NCBI RefSeq assembly: GCF_001667275.1
Contig: NZ_LZHV01000017.1
Coordinates: 1-64,000 of the forward strand
Direction: 5' to 3'
From: Mycobacterium sp. ACS4054
GTDB taxonomy: Bacteria > Actinomycetota > Actinomycetes > Mycobacteriales > Mycobacteriaceae
DNA length: 64,000 nucleotides
Shown in pieces: positions 9,810 to 18,949 of the stretch. How positions within the stretch are numbered: position 1 is the first letter of the stretch; every line of letters begins with the position of its first letter. The notes below the pieces were generated by a model. It made no database searches, had not been told where the DNA came from, and saw nothing but the letters and a program-made list of their open reading frames with translations. The translations under genes and the position numbers were made by a program.

Positions 9810-10232
9810 CTAACGCCGGACGACCGCGGTCGCGGTCAGCCGATCCTGCATGCCGCGACCGTCCCAGTCGGTGAACAACGCCGGAACCACGGTCCCGACC
9901 AACACGCCGCGCACCACCGCCCGGCCGATGCCGACCGCGCCCCGGTCGTCGACCGTCACGACCTGCAGGCCCAGCACCAACTGCCCGGGCGTGAAGCCGA
10001 ACAGCCGCACCGAGATCACGCCGAGCACGAACCAGATGGCCAGCACCGCCGTCGACAACGCGTGTTCGGAGAAGACGCCGAAGCGCAGCGCCAGCGCGGC
10101 CAGGCCGTAGGAGATCAGCCAGTCGATCATCAGGGCACCCAGCCGGCGTCCCATCGGGGCCAGCGACCCCGGCCCGCTTTGCGGCAATCCCAACCGCTCG
10201 CCGGGGTATGCGGCCCGCGGCTCCGGCGTCAT
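9810..10232 (-). CDS. RDD family membrane protein (Rv2219A-like)
   Basis: This 140-residue protein has the RDD signature: an N-terminal helix beginning RRLGALMIDW with the conserved Arg and Asp, a central hydrophobic segment, FGFTPGQLVLGLQVV, and a final amphipathic segment ending DRLTATAVV. RDD proteins are small integral membrane proteins, some linked to ion transport. The ATG at 10232 is chosen as the most plausible start. The frame stays open to 10436, but that part is Arg-rich and lacks domain character. It diverges from glnA1. Confidence 0.82.
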   Translation of the reverse strand: MTPEPRAAYPGERLGLPQSGPGSLAPMGRRLGALMIDWLISYGLAALALRFGVFSEHALSTAVLAIWFVLGVISVRLFGFTPGQLVLGLQVVTVDDRGAVGIGRAVVRGVLVGTVVPALFTDWDGRGMQDRLTATAVVRR

Positions 10233-10387
10233 CGGCCGGGACCGGCGTTCGGCTGCAGGACCTGAGGGGTCCGGGTCGCCAAGCCGACGCTGCGCGCCGG
10301 AGCCGAACCAGATACGATCTTGCGATCCATGGCCCCACAATAGAACCCGCCGCCGACACCGCCTCTTTCGCAGATGACATCGGTCGC

Positions 10388-10425
10388 GTAACCTGCGCGC
10401 AACACGGGGTTGACTGGCGGGCAAC
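10388..10425 (+). promoter_or_regulatory. Four-box GlnR-type binding site upstream of glnA1
   Basis: Four pentamers sit at exact 6-base spacing: GTAAC (10388-10392), GCAAC (10399-10403), TTGAC (10410-10414) and GCAAC (10421-10425). This reproduces the a-b-a-b arrangement of the actinobacterial OmpR-type nitrogen regulator GlnR (GTNAC-n6-GNAAC repeated). It ends 51 bases before the glnA1 start codon. The match is direct; binding is inferred from known GlnR control of glnA in actinomycetes. Confidence 0.75.
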
Positions 10426-10476
10426 ATCCTCTCCATAGCGTCAGGCCGCGGATCTCACCAAGTAAAGGAGCATTCT

Positions 10477-11913
<1,437 letters not shown>

Positions 11914-11923
11914 ACCCGTCAAC

Positions 11924-11967
11924 CGAAACCACCCGCGTGGCAACCGCCGCCCGGGTGGTTTCGTTTT
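11924..11967 (+). terminator. Intrinsic terminator after glnA1
   Basis: A perfect 12-base inverted repeat, CGAAACCACCCG (11924-11935) with CGGGTGGTTTCG (11952-11963), encloses a 16-base loop and is followed by TTTT. It begins 11 bases after the glnA1 stop. True hairpin-plus-T terminators are uncommon in mycobacteria, so a firm stop to glnA1 transcription is likely. Confidence 0.85.
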
Positions 11968-11988
11968 GCCGGGCCTACAGTGGGTCCG

Positions 11989-12126
11989 GTGAACCGCAAC
12001 CCTGAGGACGACGCGCCCGACCACACCGCCGACGAGCCCGAGGACAAGGACGCCGTCGTGCCGGAAGCTGGTGAGGGGCCGATCCCGCCGGTGGCCGGCG
12101 ACCCCCGCCCGCCCATCGGGAACTGA
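11989..12126 (+). CDS. Small acidic protein of 45 residues, unknown function
   Basis: An open frame from GTG 11989 to TGA 12126 encodes an acidic, Pro-rich peptide (NPEDDAPDHT near the start, PPVAGDPRPPIGN at the end) with no signal peptide or membrane segment. Support comes from a TACAGT -10-like box at 11976-11981 that ends 7 bases before the GTG, the usual geometry of leaderless mycobacterial genes. It lies directly after the glnA1 terminator, so it would be an independent unit. I do not recognise a family. Confidence 0.5.
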   Translation: MNRNPEDDAPDHTADEPEDKDAVVPEAGEGPIPPVAGDPRPPIGN

Positions 12127-12233
12127 CCGGACGCGGTTTCGGCTCGCCGGGCCGGAGATTCGGCGATAGTCGCCACAACGGGTCCGCGGGGTGGGAATAT
12201 CGCATCTCGGGGATGCCGCGTGTGGAGGTTGCC

Positions 12234-12557
12234 ATGGCGCAGACCGGTCCAGTCCCGTCGACAGCGCGCAAGGCGGTAGTCGCAGCGCTTGCCGCCGCCG
12301 CGGCCTTCTGGTTGGCCTCGTGCGCCTCGGACACCAAGGCGCCGCCGACAAGCTCTCCGTCGGTGACTTCGACGACGCGCACCAAGGCCCCGTCCACGTC
12401 GAGCATTTCCGTCTATACGCCGCCCACGGTGACCACCGGCACGCCGCCCACGACGAGCGTGACAACGCCCGAGCCGTCCACAACAACCAGCCGGCCGCCG
12501 GTGACCACCGGCACTTCGCCGACCCCCGGCACGCCGCCTCGGGCGCCATCGTCGTGA
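12234..12557 (+). CDS. Thr/Pro/Ser-rich lipoprotein
   Basis: This 107-residue protein has a signal peptide with a basic start (TARKAVVAAL), an Ala-rich hydrophobic core and a lipobox LASC (Cys at about residue 29). The mature part is almost entirely Thr, Pro and Ser, with no cysteine, resembling an extended and possibly O-mannosylated stalk. ATG 12234 is chosen over ATG 12213 because GGAGG lies 5 bases upstream. The stop overlaps the start of the next gene by 4 bases (GTGA), so the pair is translationally coupled. It is probably anchored on the outer face of the membrane beside that protein. Confidence 0.78.
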   Translation: MAQTGPVPSTARKAVVAALAAAAAFWLASCASDTKAPPTSSPSVTSTTRTKAPSTSSISVYTPPTVTTGTPPTTSVTTPEPSTTTSRPPVTTGTSPTPGTPPRAPSS

Positions 12558-13534
12558 GCGAGGAAGAGGTTTCGCCCGCGATGCCGAAGTGGATCGGCGT
12601 CGTGGGATTGTTCATCGCGCCGACCACCATCATCACCTCGCTGTGCTATTTCTACGGCTACGTCGCCACCCGAACGTACTTCTCGTATTTCGGAATCGAC
12701 ACGGACGCAATCGGATTCACCACCACCGACTATGTGGTCAAAAGCCTTCCCGCGCTGTACGTTCCGCTGGTGGTGGGCTTGCTCGCGTGGGTGGCCATGC
12801 TCTGGGCCGCCGATTACCTGCGTCGCCTGGTGCAATCCGGTCACCGGCCCCGGTTGCTGCGCAGGGTCGCCTGGGTCGCTATCGCCCTCGGCGTGGTGGG
12901 CGTGGCAAGGGCGATCGTCGGACTCACCAAACCCGATTGGGCACCGATCCGGGTTGACGCCGTGACGCCCGTGGCGCTCGGCCTGGGCGCCGCCCTCCTT
13001 ATGGTCGGGCTGTGGCTGCTCGGGGGGACCCGCGCCAGCGATGCGCCGCGACCGTTCGCGGCCGCCGAACGGGGCAGCCTGGTGGTGGCGGCCGGCGCGA
13101 TCGTGGTGGCGTTGTTTTGGGTCGCCGACATCTTCGCCACCTTCCGCGGTCACGACCTCGCGATCAACACCAATGCGGGTTTGTGGTCGCGGGAGAACGT
13201 CGTCGTGCTGGATGTGGACGCCAAGCAGGACGTGCCGCTGCTGCTCGGCAATCAGATCAAGGTGAGCTGGGCTCCGCAGGGCGCTGACCCGTCGGCGAAG
13301 TCGGCGTTTCTGCGCTACGAGTGTTTCCGCTCGCTGGCGGTCCACAATGACCGCTGGGTATTGGTGCCGGCCCGATGGGCTCCGGCCGCGGGATTCGCCG
13401 TCATCGTCAATGCCGATGCCTCTCACGTCATTTCGCTGAAGCGGATTGAGCACATCGCCGACAGCGCCGCGGCCAAAAACACCGACGCGGACTGGGAGTG
13501 CCCGGAGGTCGGCATCGACGCCCAGGGCAAGTAG
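12554..13534 (+). CDS. Multi-pass membrane protein with C-terminal extracytoplasmic domain, unknown
   Basis: This 326-residue protein is coupled to the preceding lipoprotein by a GTGA overlap. Hydrophobic segments lie near residues 12-34, 66-92, 106-128, 140-160 and 175-195. A soluble C-terminal region of about 130 residues contains Cys in RYECFRS and DWECPEV. The first loop contains a Tyr-rich patch (YFYGYVATRTYFSYFG). I do not recognise the family. An internal ATG at 12581 is an alternative start. The lipoprotein plus membrane protein layout suggests a two-part envelope unit; its role cannot be stated. Confidence 0.72.
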   Translation: MSEEEVSPAMPKWIGVVGLFIAPTTIITSLCYFYGYVATRTYFSYFGIDTDAIGFTTTDYVVKSLPALYVPLVVGLLAWVAMLWAADYLRRLVQSGHRPRLLRRVAWVAIALGVVGVARAIVGLTKPDWAPIRVDAVTPVALGLGAALLMVGLWLLGGTRASDAPRPFAAAERGSLVVAAGAIVVALFWVADIFATFRGHDLAINTNAGLWSRENVVVLDVDAKQDVPLLLGNQIKVSWAPQGADPSAKSAFLRYECFRSLAVHNDRWVLVPARWAPAAGFAVIVNADASHVISLKRIEHIADSAAAKNTDADWECPEVGIDAQGK

Positions 13535-13577
13535 TTGCTCTGGCAAATCACGTAGCCGAAAATTCAGATTAAAACTC

Positions 13578-13607
13578 TTGCGGCGGCATCGGATCCGGCG
13601 TTAGCTT
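13578..13607 (+). promoter_or_regulatory. Candidate leaderless promoter for the glycine-rich ORF
   Basis: TTGCGG (13578-13583) and TAGCTT (13602-13607) are spaced by 18 bases. The -10 fits TANNNT and ends 7 bases before the ATG at 13615, the geometry expected if transcription begins at the start codon. No ribosome binding site is present, which agrees with leaderless expression. Confidence 0.45.
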
Positions 13608-13614
13608 CTCGGCC

Positions 13615-13794
13615 ATGACTATCAGCACCGCACAGACAATGACCCTGGGCCGCGTTGGCGGCGGAGCCGGTGGAGGCCGCTTCTTCGGTGGCGGAGCGGG
13701 CGGAGGCTTCGTGGGCGGCGGCGCCGGCGGAGGCTTTGTCGGCGGCGGGGCCGGCGGAGGCTTCGTGGGCGGCGGGGCCGGCGGGGGCCGCTAA
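13615..13794 (+). CDS. Tiny glycine-rich nonapeptide-repeat protein
   Basis: This 59-residue frame starts at ATG 13615 and ends at TAA 13794. Residues 1-14 (MTISTAQTMTLGRV) form a polar leader-like segment. Residues 15-59 are a repeat array: GGGAGGGRFF, three exact copies of GGGAGGGFV, then GGGAGGGR. Third codon positions vary between copies (TTC/TTT, GTG/GTC, GGC/GGA/GGG) while the peptide is kept, which suggests translated selection. There is no cysteine, signal peptide or membrane helix. It may be a structural glycine-rich peptide or a precursor peptide. The convergent gene 4 bases away is a GNAT acetyltransferase. I do not recognise a family, and a function should not be assumed. Confidence 0.6.
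   Translation: MTISTAQTMTLGRVGGGAGGGRFFGGGAGGGFVGGGAGGGFVGGGAGGGFVGGGAGGGR
13657..13791 (+). repeat. 27-bp tandem repeat inside the glycine-rich ORF
   Basis: Units at 13687-13713, 13714-13740 and 13741-13767 are full 27-base copies. A 30-base variant (13657-13686) precedes them and a truncated copy (13768-13791) follows. The period is a multiple of three, so copy-number change would keep the frame open. It could be a variable-number locus between strains. Confidence 0.8.
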
Positions 13795-13798
13795 CCCT

Positions 13799-14326
13799 TC
13801 ACCCGATCGGACCGGGCGGCTCGTCGGGATCGGCCGTCCCCACCAGGTCGAGTTGCATCCACGCGACGTCGTGCCACCGGCCGTGCTTCCACGCGACGCG
13901 GCGATAAAGGCCGGCGTCGCGGAATCCGAACGACCGGTGGAACCCGTTGCTGGCCTCGTTCGGCTGGGTGATGCCGGCGAGCGCTCGCCGGTATCCGCGC
14001 TCGGCGAGCCGGCGCAGTAGTTCCGTGTAGAGCTGGCGGCCGCAGCCCGTGCGGTGACGGTCGGGGTCGACGTAGATGCCCGTCTCGACCGACCACTGAA
14101 AGCTGGGCAGACGCCAGAGCGCATGGCCGTAGGCGAAACCGACGACGCGACCCTCCCGTTCGAGCACCAGCCATTCGTGGGCGTCGGCGATGCGGCCGGC
14201 CATCTCCCCAACGCTGGGGACTTCGAGCTCCCAGCTGATCGTCGTGTCGGTGACATAGGGCCGATAGATCGCAAGGCACTCCTCGGCATCCGATGCGGAC
14301 GCCGGGCGAACCCGACCGATTGGCAT
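13799..14326 (-). CDS. GNAT acetyltransferase, phosphinothricin acetyltransferase-like
   Basis: This 175-residue GNAT protein has the order typical of the PAT/Bar/YncA group: an RPA-S-DAEECLAIY opening, an early TTISWELE segment, acetyl-CoA-binding strand and loop around YVDPDRHRTGCGRQLY (the R-x-x-G-x-G/A motif is present as RTGCGR), and a late NEASNGFHRSFGFRDAG motif. Such enzymes acetylate the amino group of small amino acid-like compounds or protein termini. ATG 14326 is chosen because GAGAGG lies 9 bases upstream; ATG 14350 is an alternative. It converges on the glycine-rich ORF, leaving 4 bases between stops. Confidence 0.88.
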   Translation of the reverse strand: MPIGRVRPASASDAEECLAIYRPYVTDTTISWELEVPSVGEMAGRIADAHEWLVLEREGRVVGFAYGHALWRLPSFQWSVETGIYVDPDRHRTGCGRQLYTELLRRLAERGYRRALAGITQPNEASNGFHRSFGFRDAGLYRRVAWKHGRWHDVAWMQLDLVGTADPDEPPGPIG

Positions 14327-14416
14327 GCCCGTCATCCTCTCGCGAGACATAAACTACGGCGAACTTCGACGGCGTGTCGTCGCCAAGGATTAAGTGTCGC
14401 GGCAAACAAGCCCGAG

Positions 14417-15277
14417 CTAACCGTCGAGCGCCAAGTCCTTGCGGAAGCGCTGCATGCCGTCGATCTTGTCCTCCAGCGACGCATCCGGTCCGGTGTAGAA
14501 CATCCACGGCATGGTGATGATGCCGGTGATGCCCGCGTCGGCGGCGCGCTGGTAGTCGGCGGTGGTGAAGGCGTCGGTCAGCGGCGTCAACACGGTGAAA
14601 TCGTGGAAAGACAAACCGTTTTCGGCGCGCAACTCCCGCAGCTTGCCCACGGCCTCGATGGCGCGCTCGGTCTTGATCAGGTCGCCGATCCAGCCGTCGT
14701 TGCGGGCGGCGCGGCGCAGCGCGATGTCGCTGAGCCCGCCGACATACACCGGTATCGGCGGCGGCGTCGGCTCCATCTCCAGCCGCGGCGCACGGTAGAA
14801 CTCGCCCTCGAACTCCGCCCAGCCCGGCCGCCACAGCGCCCGCATCAGGTCGATGATTTCGTCGGTCCGTTTCCCGCGGGCCTCGAACCGCTCCCCCATC
14901 AACGCGAATTCCTCCCGGCACCAGCCGACGCCGATGCCGAGCTCCACCCGGCCCGACGCCAGAACCGCCGCGGTGCCAATGGCTTTCGCGGCCGAATAGG
15001 GGTTGCGCATCGCGGGAATGTAGACGGTCGTGACGAACCGCAGGCGGGTGGTGACCTGAGCCAGCGCGCCGACCAGCACCCACGGATCGGGCCAGTCGGT
15101 GAACGGCTGCCAGCGGCGCTCCCCGTCCTTGGTGTACGGGTACGGGGTGTCCAGGGTCTCCAGGTTGACGACGTGGTCGGGGATTCCGATGCCGTCGTAG
15201 CCGAGTTCGTCGGCGGCCTTGGCGAGCTCGATGATCTCCCGGGTGTTCAGAAACGCGCTGCTGATGTAGAACTTCAT
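14417..15277 (-). CDS. LLM-class F420-dependent oxidoreductase
   Basis: This 286-residue protein has a luciferase-like TIM-barrel fold. It opens [10 protein letters not shown] with AADELGYDGIGIPDHV, carries the family-typical RVELGIGVGWCREEF near residue 110 and ends with a short acidic helix. This subgroup resembles the Rv2161c-type F420 family (TIGR03619), so F420 is the likely cofactor; the substrate is unknown. The ATG at 15277 overlaps the thioesterase stop by 4 bases (ATGA), so the gene is coupled to it and, through it, to glnE. No homologue sits at this place in H37Rv as far as I recall. Confidence 0.88.
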   Translation of the reverse strand: MKFYISSAFLNTREIIELAKAADELGYDGIGIPDHVVNLETLDTPYPYTKDGERRWQPFTDWPDPWVLVGALAQVTTRLRFVTTVYIPAMRNPYSAAKAIGTAAVLASGRVELGIGVGWCREEFALMGERFEARGKRTDEIIDLMRALWRPGWAEFEGEFYRAPRLEMEPTPPPIPVYVGGLSDIALRRAARNDGWIGDLIKTERAIEAVGKLRELRAENGLSFHDFTVLTPLTDAFTTADYQRAADAGITGIITMPWMFYTGPDASLEDKIDGMQRFRKDLALDG

Positions 15278-15918
15278 TCGGCTTCCCGCGCCCACGCCGG
15301 CTCGATGAAGACGCCTTCGGCCTCGACGGTGACCCCGTTCGCGTCTGAAATCGTGCCGCGCGCAAACACTTTGACGCCTTCCTTGCCGTCCACCCACGCC
15401 TCGGACCGCAGCGGACCCAACGGGGTGCCGCGCAGGTACTTGACGGTGATGGTGCCGGTGAAGCGCGCCTTGGACAGCCCCTCGCTGGCCGCCTCGCCGA
15501 GCATGTGGTCGAGCACCAGGGCGCTGACGCCGCCGTGCACCAGTTTCGGCGGCCCCTCGTACGCCGAGCCGAGGACGAACTCGCTCCAGCAACGGCCGCC
15601 GCCGTCGTGGTGGACGACGATCGGCGGCGCTATCGGGTTGCACACGCCGATCGCGGCGTTGCCCAACGGCAGCGGTCGGCCGTTGACGCGGTAGCTCACG
15701 CCCACCGGCCGCGTCCGTTGCCGCAACGACCGGGTGACGGCCTCGATCGCGGCGCGCGCCTGGGCGACGACCTCGTCGTCGACCTCGGTCCGGATGGTCG
15801 CGTCGACGAGCTCGCGCACGGCGTCGGCCAACGGGGCATACAGGGCGGTCACGCGCTCAGCCTCCGCCGCGTCGAGCACCTCGAATACGGCGTCCAACGC
15901 GCCGGTCTCCTGAGTCAA
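15274..15918 (-). CDS. PaaI-type hotdog-fold thioesterase
   Basis: This 214-residue protein has an N-terminal helical region of about 90 residues and a hotdog domain whose central helix carries [19 protein letters not shown], the usual HGG-x-x-x-x-x-x-D arrangement of PaaI/4HBT thioesterases. It probably hydrolyses an acyl-CoA. The TTG start at 15918 overlaps the glnE stop by 4 bases. An internal GTG near 15855 has a better ribosome binding site (GGAGG) and would shorten the protein by about 20 residues. It sits between glnE and an F420 oxidoreductase, an association not explained by nitrogen metabolism. Confidence 0.85.
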   Translation of the reverse strand: MTQETGALDAVFEVLDAAEAERVTALYAPLADAVRELVDATIRTEVDDEVVAQARAAIEAVTRSLRQRTRPVGVSYRVNGRPLPLGNAAIGVCNPIAPPIVVHHDGGGRCWSEFVLGSAYEGPPKLVHGGVSALVLDHMLGEAASEGLSKARFTGTITVKYLRGTPLGPLRSEAWVDGKEGVKVFARGTISDANGVTVEAEGVFIEPAWAREAE

Positions 15919-18899
15919 CTCCCAAACACCTTTCGTACCACGGCTTTTGCCCGCCGAGTGACCCGCAGATAGTTGTCCAAGAACTCCCCGCCGTCATCGG
16001 TCGGCCAGCCCGCGGCCACCGCGACCGCGTTGAGCTGGCGGCCCGGCCCGGGCAACTGGTCGGTCGGCTTGCCGCGGACCAGCACCAGCGCGTTGCGCGC
16101 CCGGGTGGCCGTCAGCCACGCCTGCCGGAGCAGGTCGACCTCGTCGGCGGGCACCAGGTCGGCCGCGGCGATCGCGTCCAGGCATTGCAGCGTGGAGGTG
16201 TTGTGCAGGGCGGGAATTCGGTGCGCGTGCCGCAGCTGCATCAGCTGCACGGTCCATTCGACGTCCGCCAGCCCGCCGCGGCCCAGCTTGGTGTGCGTGT
16301 TCGGGTCGGCGCCGCGCGGCAGCCGCTCGGCGTCCACGCGGGCCTTGATGCGGCGGATCTCCCGCACCGCCTCGGCGGACACCCCGTCGGCCGGGTAACG
16401 CGTCCGGTCGGCCATCAACAGGAACCGCTGCCCCAGGTCCGCGTCGCCGGCGACCGCGTGCGCGCGCAGCAGCGCCTGAATCTCCCACGGCTGCGCCCAC
16501 TGCTCGTAGTAGGCGGCGTAGGAACCCAGCGTGCGCACCAGCGGACCCTGCCGGCCTTCCGGCCGCAGGTTGGCGTCGACCTCCAGCGGCGGGTCGACGC
16601 TGGGCGTGCCCAGCAGCGTGCGCACCTGTTCGGCGACCGTCGTCGACCACCGGATCGCCGCCGAGTCCTCGGCCCCGTGGGCGGGCTCGCACACGAACAT
16701 CACGTCCGCGTCGGACCCGTAGCCCAGTTCGGCGCCGCCCAGCCTGCCCATGCCGATCACCGCGATGGCGGCCGGCGCCTTGCCGTCCTTGGGCAGGTTG
16801 GCGCGAATCATCGCGTCCAGCGCGGCCTGCAGCACGGCCACCCACACCGAGGTGAGCGCCCGGCACACGTCGGTGACCTCGAGGAAGCCCAGCAGGTCGG
16901 CCGAGCCGATGCGGGCCAGTTCGCGGCGGCGCAGCGTGCGGGCGGCCGCGATCGCGCGCGGCGCGTCCGGGTGGCGCGCCGCCGAGGCGATCAGCGCGCG
17001 GGCCACCGCGGCGGGATCCGTCTCGAGCAGTTTCGGTCCGGCGGCACCGTCGCTGTAGTCCTGAATCACCCTGGGCGCGCGCATCAACAGGTCCGGCACG
17101 AAGGCCGAGGTGCCCAGCACGTGCATCAGCCGCCGGGCCACCGCCGGCTTGTCACGCAGCGTGGCCAGATACCAGTTCTCCGCGGCCAGCGCCTCGGACA
17201 GGCGGCGGTAGGCCAACAGCCCGCCGTCGGGATCGGGGGCGTACGACATCCAATGCAGCAGCCTGGGCAACAGCACCGACTGCACGCGACCGCGCCGGCC
17301 GCTCTGATTGACCAGCGCCGACATGTGTTTCAACGCGCTCTGCGGGCCCTCGTAGCCGAGCGCGGCCAGCTGACGTTCGGCGGCCTCCGAGGTCATCCCA
17401 TGCCCGATCTCCAGGCCGGCCGGGCCGATCGATTCCAGCAGCGGCTGGTAGAAGAGCTTGGCGTGCAGCTGCGACACCCGCAGGTTCTGGTGCCGCAGTT
17501 CCTCGCGCAGCACACCTGCCGCGTCGTGCAGCCCGTCGGGCCGGATGTGCGCGGCGCGCGCCAGCCAGCGCACCGCCTCCTCGTCCTCGGCTTCGGGCAG
17601 CAGGTGGGTGCGCTTGAGCCGCTGCAGCTGCAGCCGGTGCTCGAGCAGCCGGAGGAACTCGTAGGAGGCGGTCAGGTTCGCCGCGTCCTCGCGGCCGATG
17701 TAGCCGCCCTGCCCCAACGCGTGCAACGCGTCCACCGTGGACGCCACGTGCAGCGACTCGTCGCTGCGGCCGTGCACCAGCTGCAGCAGCTGCACCGCGA
17801 ATTCCACGTCGCGCAGCCCGCCGCTGCCCAGTTTGATCTCGCGGCCGCGCACGTCGGCGGGCACCAGCTGCTCGACCCGGCGGCGCATGGCCTGAACCTC
17901 GCCAACGAAATCCTCCCGCTCGCAGGCCACCCACACCATCGGCATCAACGCGGACAGGTAGCGCTCGGCGAGCTCCCGATCGCCCACGGCGGCGCGGGCT
18001 TTCAGCAACGCCTGAAACTCCCACGTTTTCGCCCAGCGCTGGTAGTAGGCGATGTGCGACTCGACGGTGCGGACCAACTCACCGCTGCGGCCCTCCGGCC
18101 GCAGCCCGGCGTCGACCTGGAAGAAGGCCTCCGACGCGACCCGCATCATTTCGCTGGCCACCCGGGTGGTGAGCGGGTCGGCGCGCTCGCCGACGAAGAT
18201 GACGTCGACGTCGCTGACGTAGTTCAGTTCGCGGGCACCGCATTTGCCCATCGCGATGACCGCCAGCCGCGGTGGCGTCCGGTCGCCGCACGCGCTCAGC
18301 TCGGCCACCCGCAGCGCGGCGGCCAGCGCGGCGTCCGCCAGGTCCGACAGCTGGGCGCCCACCACCGTGAACGGCAGCACCGGTTCGTCTTCCACCGTGG
18401 CGGCAAGATCGAGCGCGGCCAGCAGCAGCAGCTGATCGCGGTACAGGGTCTGCAGGCGCGGCACCACCGAACCCGGCGCGTCCGACGCCTGGTCGACGCA
18501 CTCGGTGAACGCCGCGCACAGCTCGTCGTGGCTGGGCAGTTTGGCCTTGCCGCGCAACAGTTTCCACGACTGCGGGTGCACGGCCAGGTGGTCGCCCAGC
18601 GCCAGCGACGACCCGAGCACGGCGAACAGCCGCCCGCGCAGGGGGCGTTCGGTGAGCAGCGCCGCGTTGAGCTCGTCCCAGTCGGCCTCGGGGTTCTCCG
18701 CCAGCCGCATCAGGGCGCGCAGCGCGGCGTCGGGGTCGGGGGCGCGCGACAGCGACCACAGCAGGTCCACGTGGGCCTGGTCGTCGTGGTCGTACCAACC
18801 GAGCTGCCTCAGGCGGTCGCTCGCCGGGGGATCGACCAAGCCGAGCCGGCCCACGCTGGGCAGCCGGGGGCGCTGCGTCGCGGGTTTGGTCACGCTCAC
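15915..18899 (-). CDS. glnE: GlnE: bifunctional glutamine synthetase adenylyltransferase/deadenylase
   Basis: This 994-residue enzyme, the same length as in M. tuberculosis, adds AMP to GlnA1 Tyr406 and removes it. Two nucleotidyltransferase domains are visible. The N-terminal deadenylase half carries [14 protein letters not shown]. The C-terminal adenylyltransferase half carries [16 protein letters not shown]. Each is followed by a GlnD/GlnE-type helical segment ([19 protein letters not shown] and [19 protein letters not shown]). The GTG start at 18899 matches the M. tuberculosis N-terminus. It lies downstream of glnA2 on the same strand and overlaps the thioesterase gene. Confidence 0.97.
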   Translation of the reverse strand: MSVTKPATQRPRLPSVGRLGLVDPPASDRLRQLGWYDHDDQAHVDLLWSLSRAPDPDAALRALMRLAENPEADWDELNAALLTERPLRGRLFAVLGSSLALGDHLAVHPQSWKLLRGKAKLPSHDELCAAFTECVDQASDAPGSVVPRLQTLYRDQLLLLAALDLAATVEDEPVLPFTVVGAQLSDLADAALAAALRVAELSACGDRTPPRLAVIAMGKCGARELNYVSDVDVIFVGERADPLTTRVASEMMRVASEAFFQVDAGLRPEGRSGELVRTVESHIAYYQRWAKTWEFQALLKARAAVGDRELAERYLSALMPMVWVACEREDFVGEVQAMRRRVEQLVPADVRGREIKLGSGGLRDVEFAVQLLQLVHGRSDESLHVASTVDALHALGQGGYIGREDAANLTASYEFLRLLEHRLQLQRLKRTHLLPEAEDEEAVRWLARAAHIRPDGLHDAAGVLREELRHQNLRVSQLHAKLFYQPLLESIGPAGLEIGHGMTSEAAERQLAALGYEGPQSALKHMSALVNQSGRRGRVQSVLLPRLLHWMSYAPDPDGGLLAYRRLSEALAAENWYLATLRDKPAVARRLMHVLGTSAFVPDLLMRAPRVIQDYSDGAAGPKLLETDPAAVARALIASAARHPDAPRAIAAARTLRRRELARIGSADLLGFLEVTDVCRALTSVWVAVLQAALDAMIRANLPKDGKAPAAIAVIGMGRLGGAELGYGSDADVMFVCEPAHGAEDSAAIRWSTTVAEQVRTLLGTPSVDPPLEVDANLRPEGRQGPLVRTLGSYAAYYEQWAQPWEIQALLRAHAVAGDADLGQRFLLMADRTRYPADGVSAEAVREIRRIKARVDAERLPRGADPNTHTKLGRGGLADVEWTVQLMQLRHAHRIPALHNTSTLQCLDAIAAADLVPADEVDLLRQAWLTATRARNALVLVRGKPTDQLPGPGRQLNAVAVAAGWPTDDGGEFLDNYLRVTRRAKAVVRKVFGS

Positions 18900-18949
18900 G
18901 ACGGTATCGCAACCTGCCTGGCGCGCAGGGGAAAGGCGGGCGCCGGGCC

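Noticed and set aside
13657..13791. CRISPR-like or minisatellite array
   Set aside because: Units are contiguous with no spacers, and the period keeps a reading frame, so a coding tandem repeat fits better.
13564..14289. A 241-codon minus-strand frame across the glycine-rich ORF and GNAT gene
   Set aside because: It is out of frame with the clear GNAT protein and its content is the antisense translation of the tandem repeat.
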